A DNA stretch of 64,000 nt from Trichodelitschia bisporula. Taxonomy: Eukaryota > Ascomycota > Dothideomycetes > Phaeotrichales > Phaeotrichaceae. The DNA lies in contig ML996690.1 of NCBI GenBank assembly GCA_010356995.1, forward strand, positions 809,420-873,419, given 5' to 3'. The notes under the pieces are model-generated. The model was not told the DNA's origin and did no database searches. It worked only from the letters and a program-made list of their open reading frames with translations. Positions 42,211 through 52,491 of this stretch are shown here, one piece after another. The first letter of the stretch is position 1. Each line of letters begins with the position of its first letter. Made by a program: the position numbers and the translations under genes.

Positions 42211-45209
42211 ATGCAGTTGACTAGACTGCTTCTCATTTCACGGCTGATATGGGCCCTCTGAGCTCAAGGTGCGGTCCGTCCGTTTACTTAAATTAACTAA
42301 CTCTAATAGGCGTAATCTTATGCAGTCCTGTTGTGGTCACAGTTACGCAGTTCGCCACATCAATCTCTTTGTCTAGCTCCGTTGTGTCCTGCGAGTCCAA
42401 CTCATCAACCTTTGCTTTCGTTCCTTCCAGCGACACAACAGCGGCCTTTGAATCTGAGACTTCATCGAGCTCGTCCACGTCCCAAAGTACGGGTATTTCC
42501 TCCTTTCACACCACCTCGTCCACTGCAGCTCTGCTAGCAGGCCTTGCGGCCCCCTTGCCTTTCCGTCACAGCTTGAGCACGTCGTGGAGTTCCTCCGGCC
42601 TCGCGACGGGCTCCACAACATCTGAGCAGTTGTCTGGCTCTTCGGTCGAACCCCTTTCCACTATGCTTTCGCCTTCCAGCTCCCCTGGCCAGAGCTCGGT
42701 TATGGAAGAGTCAGCTTCTAGTTCCCTCACTCAAACATCGTCGAGCATCCCGTCTGCTTCTAGCCCTGAGATCGCGGCCACCCCGTCCTCGTCGGCCAGT
42801 CTGAGCATTTCTGTATTCACGACGAATTCGTCCACAAATGCCTCCGTTTCCATTCCGTCAAGTTCGACGGAACTGGTCTCGAGTAATCCTTTCATCTCTA
42901 GCAGTTCCTTAACCTCGAACGGTGTCTCCGCCTCCTTCAGCCCCGTCTATGACCTGCAGTTCTCCCACCATTAGCAACGCTTCCTTACATAGCAACTCGA
43001 CCTCAAGTGGCGCTTCTACCTCAGATCGCGCTTCGCTCTCAAGTAGCACCTCTACATCTGGCAATGGACCTCCATCAAGCATTCTTTCACACAGTAGCCA
43101 GCCCGCTCCCAGTAGCTCTTCGGTCTCGACAACTATTTCTTCAGCTGGAACTTCCTCAACACAAACTACTTCCTCTGGAACTCCTTCTCTGAGCTCAGCC
43201 TCCGGTAACTTTTCTTCGAGCTCCGCTTCCACGACATCGTCCGTTCCGAGCAGTCCTCTATCAACTAGCAGTTCAATAACTTCCATCTCTCAAACCTCGC
43301 CATCCAGCGGTGCGATATCAATATCCGCGAGTTCACCGGCTGCACCAGTTGGTACTAGCTCTTCGGCCGACGCTTCATCCTCAAGTCAGACTTCAGGTTC
43401 CATTCCGAGCTCCCTCTCGGTGTCGAATACTACACTTTATTCTGCGGATGTTTCAGACCTCTCGAAGTCAGCATTGGATTCCACATCGGCTTCAGTACCG
43501 GCTTCAATGGCCGCATCAGCGTCTACTTGGTCCGGTTCGTCAATCTCAGGCTCTTCCGCTTCATCGATAAGTTTAAGCTCCCCCGTATCCTCCACCAACC
43601 CACAATCATCCACGTCTACCGATAGCGGGTCCGCGTCTACCAGCCCTCTGAGCCTTGGCTCCTCTCTACCGATTTCGCCATCGAGCAACTTGTCCACGAA
43701 CTCCTCCACTCCCGCCTCGTCTTCTCCTAGCAGCATTATCTCCTCTGGTACAACGTCTAGTTCGACAACAGCTACAACCAGTACTACCAGTACTACCAGT
43801 ACTACCAGTGCCATCAACGGCACTACATCCTCCGGAGGTTCTTTAGTGTTGAGCTCCTCTGCACCAAACTCTGTTGTATTTTCATCATCCACGTCGAGCA
43901 CTTTTGCGTCACTGACTCCCTCGAGCGCTTCGGTTCCAGACAACCCCACCTCGAGCTCATCTGGATCAATCTCCTCTTCCTCTAGTTCCTCTACATCAAG
44001 CCTTTTTGCATCCAGCTCTAAGTTGAGTTCTATATTGAGTTCTATATTGAGTTCTACACTGAGTTCTACAATGAGTTCCTCCGTGTTGAGCGCCTCCACA
44101 TCGAGCTCCTCGGCACCGTGCTCCTCATTACCGAGCTCTTCAGCACCAAGCTCATCTACGATGAGCTCGTCTGTATCCAGCTCTTCAATGACGAGCTCTT
44201 CAGTACCAGGCTCATCTATGGCGAGCCCTTCTGCACCAAGCTCTTCAACCACGAGCTCTTCAGTACCAAGCTCATCTACGGCGAGCTCGTCTGTATTAAG
44301 CTCATCTACGGTAAGCTTGTCTGTATCAAGCTATTCAACGACGAGCTCTTCTGCATTAAGCTTTTCGACGATGAGCTCTTCAGTACCAAGGTCATCTGCG
44401 GCGAGCTCTTCTGTACCAGCTCATCTGCGGCGAGCTCTTCTGTACCAAGCTCTTCTGTATCGAGCTCTTCAACGACTAGCTCTTCTGCATCAAGCCCTTC
44501 AACGACGAGATCAGCATCAACTTCTTCCACATCGGGCTCTTGGGCACCAAATTCTTAGACTTCAAGCTCTTCGGCATCGAGCTCTTCTTCGCTTAGCTCA
44601 TCCGCAAGTACTCCGACAATCTCCTCGTCAAGCTACACCACAACCACAACTCCCACGGCCTCCGCAAGTGCGCTCTCCTGTCCCGCTTCCAACAACACGG
44701 TTTACGCAGCACGAAGCTCGAATTATGTCACTGAGTGCTACAAAGACTACAGCAACAATTTCGACATTCCCGGTAGTCCTTATTACGATGCCATGCTAGA
44801 GATTTGCATTGCAAACTGCACTGCCACTCCGGGATGCATCGACGTTGCGTACCAGTCTGGTGCATGTTACATGCACACGGCGATTGGTGCTCCCGATTGG
44901 AATGCGCCCTCGGTTTGGGGTGCAAAGCTCCTCGGGCCTATGAGTTCCTCTACCAGTGTCCCCAGTACCCTTGTTACGTCTTCCATCTCGTCATCTTCAC
45001 TCTCTTCGTCTTTGTCTAGTTCTAGTAGTTCAAGTCGCAGCTCGTCAACTTTGTCCAGCAGCTTGTCTTTGTCTAGCAGCTCGTCGTCTTTGTCCAGCAG
45101 TTCGACCCGTAGCTCGTCGGCCAGCCTGTCATCATCAGCCGCCGCCGCGACAACTTCGTGCTCGAATGGCGTATTGGGCAGCGCTGTTCTCATATGCGGC
45201 ATCGTCTAG
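42211..45209 (+). CDS. Very large Ser/Thr-rich secreted or cell-wall protein with Cys-rich module; possibly decaying
   Basis: Mucin-like fungal surface protein; about 900 residues in the best model, mostly Ser and Thr. A likely first exon (42211-42268; second ATG at 42208) encodes a signal peptide MQLTRLLLISRLIWAL, then meets an in-frame TGA at 42259-42261 just before the natural end AQG. A well-formed 41-nt intron (42269-42309, branch TTAACTAAC) joins it in phase to GVILCSPVVVTVTQ. A second intron (42883-42940) resolves an apparent frame change. Near 44413 either one base is missing from a repeat unit and a TAG follows at 44556, or a 146-nt intron (44413-44558) removes both and rejoins in frame. 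After the repeats, a Cys-rich PAN-like module is seen (ECYKDYSNNFDIP, EICIANCTATPGCIDVAYQ, SGACYMH), then a second Ser run and a short hydrophobic end (CSNGVLGSAVLICGIV) that may be a GPI signal. Confidence 0.65.
43782..43808 (+). repeat. Three tandem TACTACCAG units
   Basis: Nine-base unit repeated three times inside the Ser/Thr-rich coding frame, encoding Thr-Thr-Ser steps. It is part of the local slippage-prone low complexity. Confidence 0.8.
44030..44480 (+). repeat. Tandem coding repeats in the Ser-rich protein
   Basis: Begins with 12-base units of the form TTGAGTTCTATA (44033-44080) and continues with longer units built on AGCTCTTC, GTACCA and AGCTCATCTACG. In the correct frame they encode Ser-Ser-dipeptide steps. 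Codon use is dominated by AGC/TCT/TCA, unlike the neighbouring unique sequence. One unit near 44413 lacks one base relative to its neighbours. Confidence 0.8.
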
Positions 45210-46224
45210 CGACACCATAACTTGGACGTTGTTTACTCTTGCGTATTCCACGCATCTAGTTTACGGTTCTGAGACTTCAGGGTGTTGACTACTGAAAAAT
45301 TTTGGCTCTTAACGGGAACGTATGAATCTCAGGGAAGGATTGACGGTACCAGGCGCTCTCAGTGCTAGGCTCCAAGGGCAAAGTTATGCAGCGCTCCCAT
45401 TCTCTATTGCAGTTGTGCTATGGGAAGTTTTGACGTCACCGTCGGCTCCATTGAAGACTCTCAGTACTCCCACCATAGTGACTGTCCAAACCAAAACAGA
45501 CCGGTGCTAGCTGTGATTTGGACTAGGCAGGAGCATTGCCATGCAGGAAGGAGCATGGGAGGATGCTTGGCATGGTATATTTACGGATGCAGTCTCGACC
45601 TTCTCTCGACTCTCTATTTCTCTTCTTCTTTTATCAACTCTTCACTTCACACCGTAGCCTTTTGTACGTGTCAAGCCTATGCTTCCATTACCCTGTCTTC
45701 GACTGCTCCGTCCTGTGCATCCTAAGCCTCCCGCAGTTTAGTTGTCCCATGATCTAAGTCGCATTCGAGAAGTCGCCCAAAGGTGTACCGGTTCTTTCGG
45801 TCAGTCGAGTCCTCTTGCGAGTACAATCCTACCCATGCAGATGTTCCGATAAGGTGTATGCTCCTCGGGAACGTTCCCGCCTCGCATGCAGGCAGCTCGC
45901 ATGCAGGCAGCACGGTTGAGATTTCGTCCCCGGTTGGTTCAAGATCTAAAATGCTGGCCAATGAAGTCCTCAAGACAGGTGCCACCAACTCAGCCTTTGG
46001 CGATCAAGGGGCAAGCCACGCCAGCCTCGTGCCCCTCGAGTCCAAAAGCAAAATCTCCGAACCCCGACGACACTCGTTGCTACATATGCGCCCTGCCCCC
46101 CCTTCCTTAAATATGGGACTCCTTCCTCTACCGCAGTCGTGGTTAAGCACATTGCGCTCACGGCTTTTACTCCGTATTCCTTGACATTCGCGTTTGCGGC
46201 ACCCGCATCGACCTCTCCTCCGCA
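45210..46224. other. Spacer, no convincing gene
   Basis: About 1 kb between the Ser/Thr-rich gene and the P450. Only short frames. It holds a direct duplication of TCGCATGCAGGCAG near 45.89 kb and a TACTCCGTA motif at about 46.17 kb, close to the P450 start. Confidence 0.5.
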
Positions 46225-47979
46225 ATGGCGCTCATTTCGTGGGACAGCGCCTTCCGCGCTGCTTTTGCGACCGTCGTGGCATATCTTATTCATTTTATCA
46301 TCAAGCTGTTCCGCCATAGGCGCCAGATGATGGGCCTGGTACGCATTTGCCCCGTCTGAAGGTTATTCTAACCGTCCTAGCCCGGTCCGCCCTACCATCC
46401 TATCCTGGGCCACCTCCCAGTCGCAATCGAAATGGCGCGCTCTCTCCCTCCGGATGTACATCCCCATCACTACTGGGCATGGCTGAAGAAGCGCTACAAT
46501 CTCGGCCCCTTCTATTACTTTGACGCGTGGCCCATGGGTCCGCCGACGCTGATTATCTGCGAGCCGGAGGTGGCGGACCATGTCACGGTCAAGCATAACT
46601 TGGATAAGCATCCCATGGTCAAGCAATATCTGAAGCAGCATTTGGGGACCGATAACATGGCTGCTGCAAATGGTATCGTTTGGAAGCGCGCGAGAACAGT
46701 CTATAACCCCGGATTCGCGACGAGCCATCTCATGACCGTGATTGCGAGCATCGTCGATGATGTCGTAACTTTGTCAGAGGTACTGGGTGAGGCTGCAGAC
46801 TCAAGTGAAGTCATCCAGCTGGAAACAGTCGCGATGAAGCTCTCTTTTGATGTTATCGGCCGTTTGGTTCTGTACGTTCTGCACTCCTACCCGGGTCAAC
46901 CCCCTCGCTTACAGCAGCTAGTGGTGTGTCTCTCGGCTCTCAACGCAAGTCCAATGTGCTCGTAGATGCCTTCCGCCGCCAACTGCACTTCCTTTCGTCG
47001 AGCAATACCTGGGCATCGCCGTTAGCCGGCGTAAACCCGCTCCAGCAGTTCTCTATATGGCGAAATGCGCGCGTGATCGATGGATACCTAGGTCGAGAAC
47101 TGGACGAGCGCTTCGCAAAGCAGGACGAAAGCGAAACAACAGCGCGTCCACGCACGATCATCGACGTTGCACTCCGCACATATAACGAAGACCGCGGAAC
47201 CACAGCAGCGAATATGCGGACCATGGACGCAGCCTTCCGGCGATCAGCCATAGACCAGTATTCCCCCCCACCTCACCCGTCCCACGCGCAACTAATCCCA
47301 AGACAGAATCAAAACTTTCGTCTTCGCCGGTCACGACACCATCAGTACCACCATCTCCATGCTCTTTTACTACCTCTCCACCGCGCCACACGCCGTTTCC
47401 ACCCTGCGCGCTGAGCTCTCAACCACTTTCCCGCCCACCACTGCCGAAACCGCAGCCCGCATCCGCGCCGATCCGTACATCCTCAACAGCCTCCCCTACG
47501 CCACCGCCTGCATCAAGGAAACCCTGCGGCTCTTCCCCCCGGCAAATACTGTGCGCATCGGCTCACCCTCCGTCCACATAACCGACCCGGGCACCGGCGC
47601 CACCTACCCCACGCTCCCGCGCCCCGGCACAGTCGTCTGGCCGGATGCCTACGTCCTGGGCCGAGACGACGCGTACTTTCCCCGTGCAACCGAATTCCTG
47701 CCTGAGCGCTGGCTGCCGGAAAGTCCGGTGGCCCAGGCGCCGGTGGGCGCGTGGCGGCCGTTTGAGCGCGGCCCGCGGAATTGTATTGGGAGTGAGTTTG
47801 GCGTGATGGAGGTTAAGGTTGTGGTTGCGTTGTGTGCGCGGGAGTTTGAGTTTGAGGCGGTGTGGCCCGAGGGTGTGGCGGATGTGGATGGTGAGCGGTG
47901 TTATCAAATGTTATTTGGGAGTGCCAAGCCGAAGGGGGGAGTGCCGGGGAGGATGAAGCGTATGGGTAGGAATGGGTAA
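46225..47979 (+). CDS. Cytochrome P450 monooxygenase
   Basis: Membrane-anchored haem-thiolate monooxygenase with unknown substrate. Exons 46225-46338, 46381-46871, 46922-47257 and 47307-47979; introns 42, 50 and 49 nt; 537 residues. The N-terminal anchor lies at about residues 8-26 (FRAAFATVVAYLIHFIIKLF) and is followed by the Pro-rich hinge PGPPYHPILGHLP. The C-helix is WKRARTVYNPGF. The I-helix oxygen-activation motif AGHDT is at 321-325, and the K-helix ExxR is Glu385/Arg388 (KETLRLFPPA). PERW lies in FLPERWLPE. The haem loop PFERGPRNCIGSEFG has the ligand Cys473. Intron 2 is fixed by phase: only the TAG acceptor at 46921 keeps the frame. No PKS, NRPS or terpene synthase is seen nearby. 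Confidence 0.93.
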
Positions 47980-48273
47980 TTTGGTGAGATCCTGGGAGTG
48001 TTGGAATTTTCCTTTTTCTGTGATGGAAGCTCCCGATTGTGGCATTGCTAGATGCGAGTAACCACGCTGCCCCATTTCGCGGCGAGGGTCGCGTGGTGCT
48101 TTGGGGGAGGCCCATCACGGGCCAGCTACGTGCCTACGGCTTTTCTCCGCGGGGAACCCCTACCGCCGCGCTGTACGGACGGAATTGGAGTCGTACAGAT
48201 CGTGCGTGGGGACGAGCAGTTGACCGAGAAGGGTGCGCAACGTATACTGTGGTATCTAAACGAGTACATGCAT

Positions 48274-49757
48274 CTATATCGATCTACGGGTAAGCCTCCT
48301 TCTCACGGGCGCAGGCGCCTTCACCCCCGCCGGTGGCACAGCAACATACACCATCGCCAAGCCCATGACATCCAGCTGCTCGCCATCCGGGTCCTTATTC
48401 CCGGGGTACTGGCCATAGTCATACAGAGCCTGCACCGTCCACCTCTGGCTGCGATCCATGCGTCGCTCTCCAATGCCGGGGTACCAGCACGGCGTCAGGC
48501 TCGAGACATGGTCCGCCGCCCACCGCATGCCACCTGTGATTTCGTTGCGCCGCGTCCGGTGCACGTATTCCTCGCGCTCCGAGTAGCGCGCCTGCGGCGT
48601 GCAGGCCGCACTCTCGTATTTTCCCGACCCGGGGCCCGTGGCGAAGACGCGCAGGCCTGCGGCGCCGTCCGTGATGCCCCCTATCGTACCGACGACTTCG
48701 CCTTCGACGTTGGGCGTCCAGGGCCGTGAGGAAAGGACGAATTTGCCCGTCTCGACGGGTGGGCGCACCTCGCTGGAGCCGCAGTTATCAACGTCGAGCC
48801 ATACCGGCTTGATATCTTGCCACCCGGCGGGCAGCGGGCCATCCAGATAGTCGAAAGTCAACGTAACGTATACGAGACGGTCATTGTGGTTCATGTTGAT
48901 AAGGTCGACGATCAAGCGGAATTGATCTTCGGGGCGGAGGTAGTAACCCGCTTTGGTGCGGCCGGTCGTGACGTTGGAATATGGCCCATCGGACATCACT
49001 CTCGTCGTAGTATTCAGGATGTTCGGAATGTGGGTCAGCTCGGCGGGTGTCCGCTCGTTGCCGGAGTAGAAGAAGCGTTCGGATTGGTACGTGGAGGCGT
49101 TGACGGCGAAGTTAGGGAAGGAGTCAGTGTCGCCTAGACATGTCGGATCCCATCGTGTGGGGCCAACAGTCATGAGGTTGAGCTGGAAAAGTCAGCCTCG
49201 CATGCGATATGAGCTGGCGAACGTACGTGATGCAACCAGACTCCAGTGTCGAAGTTGGCATTTGTGCCATTAGGATACTCAAGTCCCGCAACGACGCGCA
49301 GAACAGTACACTCTTTGCAAGGCTTCTCGGGAGTAAGGTCGGGGTAGTTCCACAGCGAGCCTTGCTCGCCGGTTACTGAGCGGGCTCGTATATTGGGGAC
49401 GCTATAGGGGCCATAGCTATAGCCGTTAGAATCGCTGCTAGCTAGAAACGGAGATGTTCCGGAAGAATTGCCTACCGCATCTTCACACGCTTGGCTCCAG
49501 GGAGCGACTTCAAAGGCAATCCTTGTTTCCGGGGAGTGGCCCCCACGGGATCCGGCATTTTGCCTACCACACCTATGCCCGTTGTCAGATCGATCAGGCA
49601 ACGTTCGAGAAAACTCACTCAACCACCATGGTCCTGGTGTTTGCTCTTTGCTGTGCCTCGCGTAAGGACGGACGCCTTTGTTGCTGGGGTACGATATTAC
49701 GACTGTGGCCTGCACCGTAGCCACGACGGCTATTAAGTAGAAAAGAATGACTTCCAT
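48274..49757 (-). CDS. Uncharacterised fungal secreted glycoprotein with WLHH motif
   Basis: Family not named with confidence. Exons on the minus strand: 49619-49757, 49476-49572, 49227-49416 and 48274-49182; introns 46, 59 and 44 nt; 444 residues. Introns 1 and 2 together restore a single frame reading GKMPDPVGATPRKQGLPLK and KRVKMRYGPYSVPN, which replaces a misleading continuous open frame. A signal peptide is obvious (MEVILFYLIAVVATVQATVV). Then follow SLWNYPDLTPEKPCKECTVL, a Cys pair, LEYPNGTNANFDTGVWLHH with a His pair that could bind metal, several NxT/NxS sites, and WLDVDNCGSSEVRPP. The C-terminus is basic (PVRRRLTRRS). Convergent with the P450, 294 bp between stop codons. Role unknown; the His/Cys pattern suggests a metal site or disulfide-rich beta fold, but this is inference. 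Confidence 0.8.
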
Positions 49758-51180
49758 GCTCAAAGGACAGAAAAAGAGCGACTATCAAAAAGACCGTGTC
49801 GGATGCGCCGCAGGACCCAAAAAAGCATCCCGAAGGTGCCGGACACCCAATCCTTATAAGGCGTGCAGGCTGTGCCGAGTATCGCGCAGACCGACGATTG
49901 ATTGTGGGTACGTAACCGGACAAAAATGCTTTCGTCTAGAACGCATTCGCTGCCAATGGGCATCTGCCCCATAAAATGCTCCTCGACAGGATTACTGACC
50001 GAGGCGACGTTTTATGCGAGACGGCGTATAAAGAACCCCCCCCCCCGGACCGCTACATAGGGTAACAAGGCTACCGCACGCGCCAACGGCACGGCGAAGA
50101 AAGCCCCCGATGATGCCAGATCTGTCGACATGGAGTTAAGTATGGGAAATCTGCATATCAGGTTCCAAGATTCGAGATCGGCGGTAGAGTATGCGGGAGT
50201 GATCACTAACAAAGCTTTTCTTGGTTAGCCTTCCGCGACTGCTGTCCTTTACAGACTGCAGGAGTGGGCACACTTGGTTAGCGAAGAGGCTCCGCGGGCA
50301 CTTCACAAAGTTGGTTAGAGACCCGTCATCTCTGCTTGGATGTGGCCTGGAACTTGCGACGAGCCGAGGGCAGCCGAGAGCATCCTGTCAACATTCACGC
50401 TGGTAGCCACATAAAACGGTCGAACCCATCCGCATGGAAGACAGGGATCCGCAGGAACTCAATCGTTCTCCGGATGTTGCGGGTGATCACGAACTTGTCA
50501 CCTGCCACATGTGGCTCCAACATGGGCTCCGGCCTCTGTCAGCTCTCTCCAAGGTCGGACAAAAGACAGGGGAGGTCGCGATCTTCTAGCAGGTTGAACC
50601 AGTTAGTACTGTGCAACAACAACATGGAGTTGACGGCTGTGGGACAACGAAGAACTGGGAACCCCGCTGTGTTGGGTTGCCGGGAATTCCAAGAGCAGAG
50701 CTACTCGATGGTGCCAGCAATGGATACAGTAGACCTGGCGGGATAAAGATTCGACATTTTCTTCCAGAATGAGATGTTTCGCGCAGACTAGGGCAGCTGT
50801 ACCGTCCATGAGCGGAGATTGGCGTTGATGTTGGGGTAATCAGTCGAAAACACCCAGCCCAAGTCGCATTGACCTCGTGGTGTGAAAAAGAGAGCACTGC
50901 TTGACTGGCTATGTCAGCGAGCGATCTCCATCCCGGCATCCCTCTAGCTTGGATGTCGCGATCTGTCAGATTTGCGAAGCAATTTGAAGAAGAGGAGGTG
51001 AATGAAGTTGGTCAACTAAATGCTGAGCAAATGCACGTGACTGTCTCACGTGCATTCGCCCATCACGACGTCACATGCTCAAGCGCCGGGCTCGCCACGG
51101 CGCGTCACCAGTTCCATGGTCTTACAGCGGTAAGCGTCAACACAGCGTAACCCCACAAAATTCTATCACCACCATCCGTT
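49758..51180. other. Divergent spacer with promoter elements
   Basis: About 1.4 kb between the secreted-protein gene and the hypothetical gene at 51181. No supported open frame. It contains an 11-C run (50036-50046) and, close to the right-hand gene, a perfect inverted repeat with two CACGTG boxes (listed separately) and a CRE-like GACGTCAC at about 51068-51075. Confidence 0.55.
51030..51056. promoter_or_regulatory. Perfect 11-bp inverted repeat with two CACGTG E-boxes
   Basis: AATGCACGTGA at 51030-51040 and its exact reverse complement at 51046-51056 flank a 5-base spacer. Each arm carries CACGTG, the core bound by bHLH regulators such as Pho4, Cbf1 and SREBP-type proteins. It lies 124-151 bp before the ATG at 51181, a usual operator distance. 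Function is inferred from motif and position. Confidence 0.7.
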
Positions 51181-52491
51181 ATGGCTCAAAACGGACTTAA
51201 CCCCCCTCCATCTGATCCCGAAGACCCATTTGCGCAGCTCCGCCGCGCCGTTGAGCGGACTATCACCTCTGCCTTCAGTTTCACAGACTCCATCTACCAG
51301 CGTGGTAGTGAGCGAGGCCGGGAGTTGAGCCAACGATATCAACGTCGTGACACTGAGGCCTCTACATCAAATGATTCATCCTCCCGGGACGCTCCCTGGG
51401 ATGCACCCTCTCTCGGCGCACCATGCCGCGATACGCCATCCCTTGAGGGACCTCGAGATCCGGAGCCGGAGCGGGGGGACTTCCTCGGAGACTGGATGTC
51501 AACAATCATGAAAGACCTACAGCAGGGAGAGAAACGGGCAAAAGAGATGTACGAGTGGTGGCAGCAGAAAGCAGAGACCGACATGGCCGAACATAAAGAC
51601 GAGGCTCGACCCGAAAGGAAGGAGTGGGAATCGAGTGCGGACTGGATGAATGCGAAGAAGGAAGTTCAACAAGTGCTACGGGTAGCAGACGAGGCTTTCA
51701 ACCATATGGAGAAGATGGTGAGAGGGCACGGGGGATGGCCATTTGGCCTCGACGGCGACGACGAGTTATTCCAAGCCCTACCGCGCCTTGCCTCTTTGTC
51801 ACTATTCGGCCGTCCCAGTGTTTTCTATGGCCCGGAAGATCTTTCTTCAACGGAGACCGCTGCGGCATATCTGCTCTACAGTCCCTACTCTCCGATCCAC
51901 CTCGAGCGCGAACCAGGTTTTGATACGACATGGCGGAATCGGTTCGAGGATCTGCTACGCGAGCAAAACGGTCAGAATCCTTTGAGCCAACAAGAGATGG
52001 AAGACAGACAAAACAGCTTCCAGGCCGAATGGATAATGCGTGTCGTGGGCCAACTGAGGGACCGCGACAACTTGCGAAACAGCCAGTGCCCGATCACGAG
52101 CGAAACGGAACGCAAATCCGCCTTTTCCTGGAATTCAGGCTCCAAGGAATCGCAAGATTCAGGTCCGGAATCGGAACTCGACATGTACGAGCGCGCGGGC
52201 GTCGCTCCTTCCCCCGAACGTGGCGTCGCAAGGCCGGCAGCTGCACCTACCGATGCTGCGATTGCGAAGTCCAAAATCTTGTCCACACTGACAAACACTG
52301 AGCGCTACACGGCGCCCGATGGAAGCATAACAACCAAGACAACGCTCAAGAGGCGCTTCGCTGACGGCACTGAGGAGACCTCTGAGACGGTGGAAATGAC
52401 TCCGGCAGGCGGACATCGCTCGCAGGGCGACAACCCTCAGCACGTTGCCTCGAACACCGGCAAAGGGAAGGGGTGGTTCTGGTCGAGTTAG
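51181..52491 (+). CDS. Conserved-looking hypothetical fungal protein
   Basis: Single-exon frame of 436 residues, acidic and hydrophilic, no signal peptide or membrane helix; family name not recognised. The N-terminus (MAQNGLNPPPSDPEDPFAQL) leads to a charged segment with Arg/Glu and Trp-containing stretches (MYEWWQQKAETDMAEHK) likely helical. A middle part has YLLYSPYSPIHLEREPGFD. The C-terminal motif STLTNTERYTAPDGSITTKT, continuing KRRFADGTEETSETVE, and the last residues GKGKGWFWSS look like a conserved module, because they alternate hydrophobic and charged positions and contain no low complexity. ATG at 51181 is the first in frame and follows a short A/C-rich leader. The promoter holds a paired E-box. 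Confidence 0.75.
   Translation: MAQNGLNPPPSDPEDPFAQLRRAVERTITSAFSFTDSIYQRGSERGRELSQRYQRRDTEASTSNDSSSRDAPWDAPSLGAPCRDTPSLEGPRDPEPERGDFLGDWMSTIMKDLQQGEKRAKEMYEWWQQKAETDMAEHKDEARPERKEWESSADWMNAKKEVQQVLRVADEAFNHMEKMVRGHGGWPFGLDGDDELFQALPRLASLSLFGRPSVFYGPEDLSSTETAAAYLLYSPYSPIHLEREPGFDTTWRNRFEDLLREQNGQNPLSQQEMEDRQNSFQAEWIMRVVGQLRDRDNLRNSQCPITSETERKSAFSWNSGSKESQDSGPESELDMYERAGVAPSPERGVARPAAAPTDAAIAKSKILSTLTNTERYTAPDGSITTKTTLKRRFADGTEETSETVEMTPAGGHRSQGDNPQHVASNTGKGKGWFWSS

Noticed and set aside
42880-42950. Frameshift in the Ser-rich gene
   Set aside because: A 58-nt intron 42883-42940 with GT-AG ends and a TTAAC branch explains the frame change.
43437-44252. 271-codon antisense frame rich in Glu and Leu opposite the Ser-rich repeats
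   Set aside because: It is the mirror of Ser-codon repeats; composition follows from the sense strand and no start or promoter supports it.
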